Source: Strigamia acuminata
Lineage: Eukaryota; Arthropoda; Chilopoda; Geophilomorpha; Linotaeniidae
DNA: 64,000 bases
Reading direction: 5' to 3'
Assembly: GCA_949358305.1 (NCBI GenBank)
Contig: OX442324.1
Span: forward strand, 496,001 to 560,000
Position numbers and translations under genes: made by a program
In this document: positions 22,901-35,000 of the stretch, in pieces
Layout: every line of letters begins with the position of its first letter
How positions within the stretch are numbered: position 1 is the first letter of the stretch
Notes under the pieces: model-generated
Seen by the model: only the letters and a program-made list of their open reading frames with translations
The model's database searches: none
What the model was told of the DNA's origin: nothing

Positions 22901-24077
22901 GATTTTCCAGCGTGGTCAGTGTCGTTTGATTTTTCACCTGTTTTGTTTCGATGATGGTTGTTTGGCTGTGAACTTTCCCATGTGTGAGTGTGCTGGTCAC
23001 GTGCTCGTAGGTATGCTCTGATAAGGTTGTCGCATCTGCAGTTAAGCAGTGGCAGTTTAAACGAGAATGTTTGCTTTCTTCCATGTGGTGATGCTGGAAG
23101 AGATTGTCTGATTTATTTATTTATTTATCGCTAATCTGTCTGATATTCTATTACGACTACGCTGCTGATTTTTTACACGACATTAGAGACAGGTCGGCCA
23201 CGGCAAAGGCAATCTCGCTTAAGTTTGTATTGATGATAATAATAGACACACCACATGCACATTGCGTTTGCAAGGGGCAAATGTTGTAACTTCATGTTGA
23301 CATGTGCGTGTCAGGTCATTGAATTCAAGTGCTGGGTCCTGTCAGCACCTCAGCTGGCTACTCTTGAACTCTGGATTTTTCCACAATATTTTTCATGTAC
23401 AAGTAGTTGTGGTCTTGGTATTGCTTGGTATTGCCTGGATGTGGGCATTTCTTTAATTCATTGCATTAAAGACACATTCCATATTTTATTGTGACACTTA
23501 GCAGGGTCATTGTCTCGTAGTCAGGGTGCCTGTTGAGGGTTTGTGAGACGACTTTCTTAAGAACCCAACTTTGCATTTGCACTGAGAACTGGGAAAACCA
23601 CAGAAACAGAAACAAACCCAGTTGGAGGTGGGTGGCAGATGTCTGTGCCGTAGAAACGGAACAACGGAACGGACATACTCGTACACTGCTGGAATAATTT
23701 GTGAACAATTTCATTTGTTTTATTACTGCAATATTTCAAAATCTTTGATCCTATTTGCGAAGTGATACAATTTTGTTTGATTAAGGTACTTTTCCTATGT
23801 CATGAACATCTATCACCCACCTCAAACTGGGATTTCTCTGGTTTTCTCAGTTTTCGGAGTGATTGTTTTGTTAGGTTGGGTCATGACCATGCTAAGCTTC
23901 AGCAATCAAAAGAAATATACAACTTTACCTAAATTTTGATCCAAAGCATACATACGGTAGGGTATACCAATTCTAAACAAATTTCCATGTATGTTTTTTT
24001 TTTTTTTTTTAAATAAAAACAAAGCGTCCTTTTCGCATGTGTACCGTGCACATAATGCTAGTGAAAATTAGGGTAAG

Positions 24078-24114
<37 letters not shown>

Positions 24115-27100
24115 CCGATGTTGTGAATACCCTTATGAAACTAATTTTATTAAAACTATTGACATCCACTTAGTAGCATGAATTTAGCAAAGTGTGTTAT
24201 GTAGTAAAAGCTATTTTATTCGACATTGGATTAAAATTAATCGGCAAATACCATGCAGCCTTATTGCTTGTGGGAAGGCCCAATTGCAACTGTTAGGTAT
24301 GTTTTTGTTTACATCTATTGGAAGCTAAAAACAAGAAAAGAAAGTGAAAAAAGGGTGGCAATTATAAACCAAAAAAAAAAAATTACCTTGCATTCCTACG
24401 ATAAGTGAGATGAAAATAAGTAGCCTACTCTATTTTTATCTAGTGTTTGATCTCAAATCAATTTGCAGAAAAATTTGTACACGGGGTTCGATTTCCGAGA
24501 ATGGGTTCGAAAGTCGAATCGTTCCAGCAACGGTGGAAAAATGTCCGTGGAAAAATTGTTAATCATAGGAATGTTTTTTTTTTATTGGAAAAACAAACTA
24601 AGGGCTGGCATACCCGAAAATAACAGAATTGTGTTGTGTTCGAACAGAGCACAAGGGTTGTTCTCTATTCGAATACAACAGCATTCTGTTAAATTGAATA
24701 CTTTTTGTAAAATTTCTGAAATTTTATGAAAATGGTTAAAAATTGACAGTATTGCAAATAAATAAATAAAAATATTGCTAAAGTTGTACAACTTTTTTGG
24801 GTTCAAAATAAATATTCACAATGCAGTTCCAATCTTTTGAATATTGTGCATTAGGCGCACCGAACCAGTATAATATAACACAACCATTGTGCTATATTCG
24901 AAGTGGTGTTCTAATCGCATTTTTTCACAAAGTTAGGAAAAGTCTGGTTTTTGAAAAAAACTAGAATATAACAGACTTCTGTTATTTTCGGGGGAAGACG
25001 GTAGACATGCGAACTAACTTAATCGTGTAGTTTAATCTGAAAAATCCCCGTTCCAAGCTTGGCAGACAGATGAAGCAGCTTTGATTGTAGTACGGTGACG
25101 TTCGTCGTCGGTGCAAGACCATAGGAAGCACCAGACAGAATAGGTGCGTTCAATCTTAAATGGATTTCCGAATTTCTGATTTTCTTGATTTTCAGAAATC
25201 AAGTAAATTGGATTTCAACTTTGAACAACCTTAAAATTTCCCAAAATCCAACTGTTGTACATGCACAATTAGAACCGTTGGAAAACTTCCTGTTTACCAA
25301 CGTGGCGTAAATATTGCAATTTTGCCATGCCATAATATAGCGAAACATTTAAACATGTTTGAGAGCTCAAATGCGGTCGAAATATCACGATTTTCCAAAT
25401 AGCAATTGCAATTATAAAATTGCAATACAAATGACTGCTCTGATCGCTTTATGTGCAATTAAAGATGGCTGAAAATCGGTTTTACTGAAATCGGATTTCA
25501 TTTCTATGGCGTAAAAACCGTCACGTCCGGGTCTCTTGAAATCAAGAAAATGAGCAAAATCCATTTAAGATTGAACGCGCCTAATGCTTAACTGCATTCA
25601 ATCATGTGAAAATGAACTAACGAGTAAGTTGAGTTAGTGGTGCTTACTGCTTAGATTTACAGGGCAGAGAGCAAAGCTGAATTGAATGAAGGTAACACGT
25701 ATTTTGAGCCGAGAGTAGAGTAGAGTAGAGTAGTGTAGTTTGGATTGGAAGTTGAGCGATTGAAAGGCAGAAGACTAGTATAATTGTTTACCATGAATGT
25801 TTACTTGCAGAAAGCTGATGATGATGAGAAGCAGCAAACGGAAGACCAGAAGGAAGTGGAACGCGAGAAACAAGAAAAAGAGGAACCACTGTCGGAGGAA
25901 GTGTTTGATATATTCAGCAGCAGCATGTTGCCCGGATGTCTGCGTTTACTCGACATATTACCCGACACGGTGTATCGCGTTTGCGACCTGCTGTGTGCAG
26001 TCGTGCAGAGGAACGGCGACAAGTGGAGAACAGAAATGCTGGAATGTCTGCTGGAGCAAATCTCGAAAAATGCGACCGAATTGATGAAAGCCATGGCACC
26101 AATGACTCGATTAGACCCTAGGACCGTTCACGAATGGGTCAACCAGTTGAGTACGATGCCGGAAGCGAGCAAAACAGCCGTGCGCATTCATTTGTTCACC
26201 TTGCTGTTTGAGGTAAGTTGCATTTCTCTGGGATTGAACAATTGAAGATTGATTTTCGTCGTTTCTAGGAGATGAAGATGGCTTGTGCGGAAATCGTCGA
26301 GTTCAACGGCGTTTTGGATCTGTTTGTTCGCTTATTGGACTTGGCGAATCAGTGCATGAGTTTGACTCGTGACGTGATGACACCAAAGTGGTTGGCCCCG
26401 TTGCTCTTGCTCGTTGATTTGTACGAGAAAACGTCGGTGGCTTCGAAGCGCAAAGCTGCTATGACATCTGTACGTTTACAAGTAATTTTTCACTGCTACA
26501 TCTGTCCCATTCTTGCCTTCAATTCTTTTCTTTTCTATTCATTTCCATCTTCTTTTCTTTTCTTTTCTTTTCTTTTCTTTTCTTTTCTTCTTTTCTTTCC
26601 TTCCTTTCCTTTCCTTTCCTTTCCTTTCCTTTACTTTCCTTTTCTTTTCTTTTCTTTTCTTTCTGGCTAGTTTGTTAATAGTTCTATTTATTCGAAATTA
26701 ATTTTTTCTCCAGGTTGTATCGCACATCTGGAAATGGTTTGATGACCGCACAGGAAGATGGTGCAGTTACAGTGCCGGAAACAACAAAACGATCGACGAT
26801 TCTTACAACAGCGGCGAACAAAGCGTTCGATTCACGGCCGGACGTCGGCGGTATACGGTGCAGTTTGGCCCGATGGTTCAGATCAACGAAGAAACGGGGA
26901 ACAGAAGGCCCATCATGCTTGCGCTGCAGTCACGGGACGAGAAGAAGGAGGAAGTAGCGGCGGCGGCGGTGGCAAGTAGCAAAGAGAAGCAGCAGGACAC
27001 GCAGGAGGAGAAGAAAGAGGAACCTGGCACGAATACGATGGAGACGGAGACTGAGGAAGGCGCGCACTCAGCGGCCGCGACGCCGGAAGTGAAGATAATC

Positions 27101-27544
27101 AAAGGGCTGAGCTCCGAGCAAGCGACGTGCATCGTCAGTGCGTCGGTGGGTCTGATCGAGATTCCCGTGGAAGCAGACACGCTGCACGCCGTCCTGCGCC
27201 TCTGTCTTCGAATGACGAGATGCCACGAGAACGCCGTTGTTTTTGCCGAGCTGAATGGGCCGCGCCTCCTTTTGAACCTGAATCAGATGTCGGCATTTGC
27301 AGGTTTCACATCACTAGCTACACTTTTGATTCGACACGTGCTGGAAGAACCGAACACGCTAAAGCATACGATGGAGAAGGTGATTCGTTCGTTGACTTGC
27401 TCGCCCAATTCCACCATGGGTTCCAAAGAGTTGCATTACTTGCTCCGTATGTTGGGTCCAGCAGCATGCCGCAATCCCGAGTTGTTTTCCGAAGTGAGCA
27501 AAAGCGTGTTGCGTGTTGTCGTTCCATCAGGGTCAAGAAGAGGT

Positions 27545-27588
<44 letters not shown>

Positions 27589-29866
27589 AATTAATTAATT
27601 AATGAAATGAATGGCTTTGCTGCATTTTTCTTTTCTCGTCTTTTTAGGTGACGATGACGAGTCTCGTTTTGTGGGTGCTAACGCCGTGCAGATCTTGCGG
27701 AGTGTGCCGGCGAAACCGGCTGCAATCCCGACGTTGGAAGGGCCAATGAAAGAAGTCGTTTGCGATCTGCTCAACGCCCTGGCTGTTAAGACGCTCGTCG
27801 TAGACGACAGTGAGTTGATGTTTGATTGATTGTGTGTGTGTTGTTGGTTTCACATTGGCGTTGTCGTTGTCGTTGTCGTTGTAGCAGTAGCCCCGATTGC
27901 GAATTCGGCGGCGGTGGAGAATTGCACGGCCGAGGCCGTGGCCGTGGCCGTGGCTGGCACGGCTACTTCGGGTTTGCAGAGCATTTTCAGCGGCAGGCAG
28001 GAAATGGTTCGAAACAGCAGCACGAGTGCCTTTCTCCAGGTGGACGAGGACGAGACGCAGACGAACGTGATGGAAGTGGCTGCGGACAACTGCAAAGCGA
28101 ACAAGGAAGCGAATGCAAAGGATCCGCGTGCCGAGGAGGCGGCCAAAAAGTTGCGACCGCTGCTTCCCAAGTCGTCGCTGTGCCGCCTGCTGGCCGAACT
28201 GATCAGGTCGTACGCTGGTTGTGCCAAACTGGTCACCGAGTACTCATTCCACAGCGGCCAAAGCGAGTTGATTGTCGAAGTATGGCTCGTATTTTTGTAT
28301 TTGTAATAAGTCGTTAGTCGTTTGTCATTTGTCATTGTATTGAATTTGTTATTTGAAGGATTGCTCTGCTCTGGCCTTCATTCTGGACGAATTAGTTCCG
28401 CAGTGTCAAACCAATTCGGACAAGGACACTCCAGCACTGGCTCAGATGTTGATTGCGGCTTTGTCCTCCTGCAATCACAGCCCAGAGGTGCAGACGTCCG
28501 TCGTGAACGAAGTGAAGGCGGCCTTGAGCCGGGCTTTGGCTTTGCCCGAGAGTAACGACAAGCATATCAGGCTGCAGTCTCTGACGGGCCTCGTGAACGT
28601 CATGATCGAGTCGTGCCCGTCGTCCGGAACTCCGCAGAATCAACCATTGGGCACTCCCTCTTTCAAGCAGCAGCAAACCAAGTAATCCATCTATCTGTCC
28701 TCTGTCTGATCTTGTCTCATGCACTTGATTTTCTTTTCACAGCATGAATAATATGGTTCGCATCTTGCTGCGTCGGGGCCTGATAACGGATTTAGCACGC
28801 ATCCCGCACAGTTTGGATCTTTCGAGTCCCAGCATGGCGACCACAATCAATGCAGCGTTGAAGCCGCTCGAAACGTTGTCGCGGATAGTGAACCAGCCGG
28901 CATCTCTGCTCGGCGCGAAGACGAATGCGAAGCAAAAGACTGCTAGCAACAGAGACGAAGGCTTCATCGAAGACGATGTGCCGATCGTTCCGACCGGCAC
29001 CACCACCTCTGAAGCCACGAATGCCAATGATGAAGTCACCGTGGAAGACGTGACCGACAATACCGACAATGATGGTGAGTTTTGGCCAACTGTTGTACTA
29101 ACAATCTCAATCCTCGGTCTCAATCTCAATCTCAATCTCAACGCTAATTGAATTGACGTTGTTTAGGCCTGGACGTGACCGTGTCGGCTGAAGTCCTCGA
29201 CGGGGTGGCCGAAAGGCAGACGGAAACGGAAGTGGAGGAGATTTTGGACCAGCTGTTTGAGCGCCGCCACGCCAGTAGCGACAATCAACTCAATTCTCAG
29301 CGATCGGAAAGTCGTGACATCATGATCATGGAAACCGAGGACATCGAGCAGCATGATTCGACCATGATGGGTCAACACGAACGTGAGATAGATCGCAAAC
29401 TAGCATCGAAAACTCAAACTCAAAGTGTGTTTGTTGCATGCCTTTCTTTTTTTCTCTGCTTAGGAGAAAACGAACATCACGAAAGCAGTGACACCGAATC
29501 GGAGTCTGACACGTCCCGGAGCGAAGACGAGGGCGATCGGGACGAGGATCACGAGGATGACGAGGGAGAAGATAACGAGGATGAGGACGAGGACGAGGAC
29601 GAGGAGGAGGACGACGTGTCCCACTATGATGCCGAAGAAGGTTACGAAGCTGCGCTGGAAGACGCGCTCTTTCGAATTCACGATCGGAGCGAAGATTTGT
29701 TTATACAACTCGAGGAAATGTTTCCTAATTCAGGTATACTCATGCCAATTTTCTACTAGCTAAAAAGTATCGTTTATTTTTCATTTTTCTTTTCTTTTCC
29801 TTTTCTTTCTTTTCTTTTCCTTTCCTTTTTTTTCCTTTTTCGTTTCTTCTATTCTACTTCTTTTCT

Positions 29867-29930
<64 letters not shown>

Positions 29931-31979
29931 TCGCCTTTTTCATCTGTTTTCTATTTTTCTGTTTTTTTGTTTTTGTTTTTTTGTTTGTTGTTCTGTTTTT
30001 TGTTTTGTTCCGTTTTACTTTTTCTCTTTTCTTTGTCTTCTTTTCTCTTCTCTTTTTTTGAATGGAAATCTGATGCTTTTTAAAGGTGGTCCTTCAATTG
30101 TGTTTGGTGCACCTGATACGATTCGCACCTTCCAGTTGCCATTGGGTTTGCACGATGAAACTGGAAATGGGAATGAAAGTTCAGGTGAGAAGTGGGATGC
30201 CATTGCCAAATGGTTGAAAGCTGTTGGGTTGGTTGATTCAACAAATGATTCTGCTTATTTGTTTAACTTTGACGGTGACACTAAATGTTGAAACAATTCA
30301 GGTGCAATCTTGCCGATAAGATTTCAAAGCTTAGCTTAGCTTAGCTTAGCTTAGCTTTGCTCTGCTATACCCACGAGAAATCAATACGGCTTCGCAATGC
30401 ATATTGGGAGTAAGGTCGAACTAGGGTTTACCACGTTGGATACAAATCACATAGAAATGAGATAAATGTCCGAATACATTTTGCGCAAACTGCACGGTAA
30501 AGCGTTTGTGTTTTCAAGGCGGTAATGCTTTCAAAAGAGAGGAGAGTAGTAGTCATGCAAATGGTTTTGTTGGCGAAGATGGTGTTTAAGGTTTGAATTT
30601 GGCATCGAGATATTGGGTGCAGACTGATTGCTCGAAACACAAGCTTAGCATTAGTTCTTATTATTCACGTTGGCAGTAGCGTGACATCCACGGTTTCGTC
30701 TACTCTTTTCTTCTGGCACTGCGAACAAAGTGCTTAAAGGGTAATTCAAGAAAATGATTTGCAAACATGTTTTTTGATGACCCTAAATAGCCGTGTTATT
30801 TAGTGTTATTTAGTGAGGGAGGAAAAAATTCTCAATTGGGGGAGGGGAGGGGAGGAAAAAATTTGGTTGTTGTTTACTTGTTTTCTTTTTCTTTTTCTTT
30901 TATTCTCCAATGAGACAGACAGATGAAAGCAAATTACAACTTCAGTATGGGAACACTAGTGCAGACGGTTTGCTGATTGATTGGCTATGATTTTTGCTAA
31001 ATTTAATTTTTTTAAAAGAAAGAAAAATTTCGGTAAAATGAACAGACACAAGGAAACCAAAGTTGTTTGTTTGTTTGTTTGTTTGTTTGTTTGTTTGTTT
31101 GTGTGTGTGTGTGTGTGTTTGTGAGCGAATCCCATTTGGTAATTGAAGCGCAGGCAAAGTTGTTGTATTTATTTCTTAGCGATTTCGATGAAATGTGAAT
31201 TGAAAGTGCTAATGAGGAAACCGCTTTTCTATATTCTATTCAGGCCCAACCGTCCCGCCTGCACCTGGTCATGTGGCAACCAACCATCCGCTGTTGATCC
31301 GACATGGCGACATGCAAACTTCTCTGACGTCTCGGATTCATCGCACAGGAAGACAGAGGGGTTATCGCATAACTCCGCACAATCCGACGTGGCAAGTTTA
31401 CGCCGGAAGCGGCAGGCATCCAAATCCTCCGGCCATCCTTCAAAGGTTGCTCGGACCGAGCACCGCACACGATGTACTCCAACTTAGCTCAAGTCTCACT
31501 CCTCAGCAAGGACAGACTCGAGTTTTAGTTACCAACGATGATTTTCGCATTCTAGCAACGGATGAAGATTTATTTGAAATCCACGTAAGCAAGCGCTTTG
31601 TGAATTTCGTTTAATGAATTATTTTTTATTCTTTTGACTCATTTGATGCGTTTACTTTATCAGGATCAAAACACTTTGTTAGGGGGTGGAACTCCAACAA
31701 CCCTTGCTGGCGTTCCCGGCGCTCTCGTTAGGTGGTCCGAGGAGTCGAGGGTGTTGGACGGCGATAGCATTCACGACTGTGTCACCGGTATGTTTTGTTT
31801 TTGCAAACAATGTGCCGCCTAACGTGCGCTCTAATTCCCTTTTCGTCTTCCCTTTTCAATTAGCCAGTAAACTGAAAATCATCGAGGTTCTGGAGAAGTA
31901 TCGGGACGAGGAGTTGGCCGAGCGAAGAGAGAAACGCAAGAAATTGCAAGAGGAGGAAGAGAAGAAGAAGGAGAACGGA

Positions 31980-32035
<56 letters not shown>

Positions 32036-35000
32036 TGCGGGGGTGCTCGTCGATGCGATGACGAAGAAGGAGGGCGCTGCCAACATTGCAATGGGCGAGA
32101 TGGAAATCACGGTTGCTGAAAACAATTCGTCGTCGATCATGAGCCCGGTGCAAGCGCCGACCGCTCCCGTTAGCTCTCAGTCGGTGTCGTCACGATGTCT
32201 GCAGTCCATTTCTTTGCTGCAGACGACGAACGAGGAGAGCTCCGTCATGACCACGGACCAGCTGGCACAATCGATTGTTGACCAAGTGCTCTGTCCCGCC
32301 ATGAACACGCGATTCTGCACGCCGCTGGCCGTCCAGGTGACGTCCACGGAGAATGACGCTCCAAACCAGACACTCGTGGAAAACTTGGAAAACATCCTAA
32401 CGTCGTCGGTTCCGGTCTGTTCGAGCACTGCGCCGTCTTCAGCGCAGTCTTCAGCGCCGTCGTCAGCGCCGTCTTCAGCGCCATCGTCGGCGCCAGTGCC
32501 AGTGCCAGTGCCAGTGCCAGGGCCAGGACCAGTGTCGTCGACGCCAGTGCCTCTTTTGGCCGAAAGACCCATCGAGTGTTTGCCTGACATTTCGTCTTCG
32601 ATCATCGAGGCGAATTCGACGTTGGAAACGGTGGAGAGTCCGATGGAGGTGAGCCACAGTTCGTTTAATGTGGCTCCGACGAGTTTGTTTGACGAGGCGT
32701 TTAATTTAGTGATGTTGCATGCGACGAGGTCGCAAGACGTGCTCGAAGGACAGTCGAATCGAAACGTGGCGGAAAGCATGGGAGCCGCAGCCCGGATCGT
32801 CGATGCCGAATCGAGCAGCTCGCAAGACGCGGCGAACATCACGCCCGAAGACCTGTCCGTTTCTCACGGCTTGGACAGGGGCGTCAACATTTTCAACGCC
32901 AACGACGTGATCCTGCCCAGACTGGACGAAGAGTTGCAGCAACGCTTGATGACGAGCTGTTCGGCTAATCTGGAGTCGTTGGCGACGGGCATGATGACGT
33001 CGACGCCGGGCACGTCGAGCCAGCAGCTGGCCGAAGACTTCTCGGGCATCCTGGGCGACCTGGAGATCCCGGAAGGTGTCGACCCGTCGTTCCTGGCTGC
33101 GCTGCCCGACAACATTCGCCAAGAGGTGATTGCCGAGCAGTTGAGGCTGCAGCGCGTGAGGCAACGCGCGCAGGCGCAGGCCACCGAAGCGCAGGCCGAG
33201 GGCTTCACCGAGGTGAACCCCGAGTTCTTGGCTGCGTTGCCTCCGAACATCCAGGAGGAGGTGCTCGCTCAACAGAGGCAGGAGCGGCAACGACTCGAAG
33301 CGCTCAACTCGAATCCGGAGGCACCTGTAGATCCCGCTGGCTTTATTCAAGCTTTGCCATCAGGTCTGAGACAACAGGTAAGGCTTATTCTTATGATTAT
33401 GAAATGCAATTTGGCAATTGTTTGCAATTTTGTTTATCAGGTTTTGGCTGATATGGACGACAGTGTTTTAGCTGTGCTGCCCGCAGACTTGGCAGCTGAG
33501 GCACAGTCGTTACGCAGGGAGCTGGAAGCAAGGCAACGGCAGATGCAGGAGAGGTTTTTCAATCACGGGAGCACGGCGCTGTCGAGCATCCTTCGCAACG
33601 CCGGCCGCTTGGGCACGCGATACACGATCCACACGGGCTACCCGCAGCGCGGCCAATGGGCTTGGAACACGATTCAGAATCGGAGCAGCGGCGGCAGCCA
33701 CCTGGGCGCCGTCTCGGCCAACTCGGTGCGGTTGAGGGGACGACAGCTGCTGGATCACGAGGCGCTCACGTGCCTCCTCGTCCTGCTGTTTGTGGACGAG
33801 CCCAAGCTGAACACGAGCCGGCTGCACCGCGTGCTCAGGAACTTGTGCTACCACGCACCCACGCGCGACTGGGTCATCAAGAGTCTGTTGTCGATCATGG
33901 AAAGGACGCATGAGTGCCAACCTCTTGACGCGCCGCCGTCCTCTCTGCCGGCCGTCGAGCCGAAGGTGAAGCGCAGCCGGAGCCAGCAGTCTCAGGGCGA
34001 CACCCTCGTGCTGCAGCGATCCGAGCTCGTGTTCAACCGCAGCCAGCCCAGCTGGCTCTCCATCAGCTTGGACGCCGCCCTAGGTTGTCGAGCCAACGTC
34101 TTCCAGATCCAGCGACACGCGACCGGCAAGCGCATGTCCGAGAAGCACGCCAGCGCGCTGCCCACCGCCACCCTGGTCTCGATCCACCCCCAGGCGGCGC
34201 CCGTCATTTGCAGGCAAGTGATACAAGTGATATAAGTGAACAAGAAGATTCGATTCCAATCCAATCATTTTCATTTACATTTCTTTTCTTTGTAGGCACG
34301 TGTTGGACACGCTCATTTCTCTGGGCAAAAGCTTCCCTAGCCACTTTTTGCCGTCGAAAGCGAAGGAGATCGCCGGCTGTAGTAACAAGGAGCTGATGCC
34401 GTCCGATGGCAAAGCCAAAGTGCTCGTTTCGGTTGCCAGCCAGGCGAACAACAAACCTCTCGACTCCGCCGCCGCCGCTGCTGCTGCTGCTGCTGCTGCT
34501 AGTGCCGCTGCCGCTGCCGCTGCCGCCGCCGCCGCCGCCAAGCCGCTGCCCATGGATTCGGCTGCAGCGTGCAAACCGGGCTCTCTGCGAAACGACAGTC
34601 GCGGAGACTTCAAGCAGCAAGGACAACAAACGATGAGCGTCGCCGGCAACGCGTCGAGCACCGGCCAGGGCCAGGAGACCGACTTCTGGGACTTGCTGGT
34701 GAAACTGGATTCGATCGGTGGAAGCAGGAAAGGCAAAAGTGTGGCCCGGACTCACAGCATGACGCTGGTCGACGAGGAGAGAATGAACTTGACGTTTGAG
34801 GCGTCGCCGCTCGGCCAGCTGATTGGTATGCTGTCGCACTCGGTGATCCAGCGCAGTTCTGTCTTGACCGATCGCCTGCTTAGGCTGCTGGCGCTCGTCT
34901 CGCTCGGCTTGCCGGACATCAGCAATCAGTCGCCGAACCCGCAACCGCTCGCTCAAAGTGCTCTTCGCCCGACGCCCGTCGTGGCTTCGTCCATGCTCTC

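Larger units (their letters stand above)
20498..25810 (+). other. HUWE1 intron 25, 5.3 kb, rich in small DNA transposons
   Basis: By far the largest intron; most others are 50-100 bp. It holds three short inverted-repeat elements with GGTGCRTTC ends (20773-20841, 21098-21217, 25141-25583), a GTCGAC-rich hairpin region (22120-22820), a TA run (24081-24112) and short low-complexity tracts. I see no convincing gene inside it. Confidence 0.75.
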
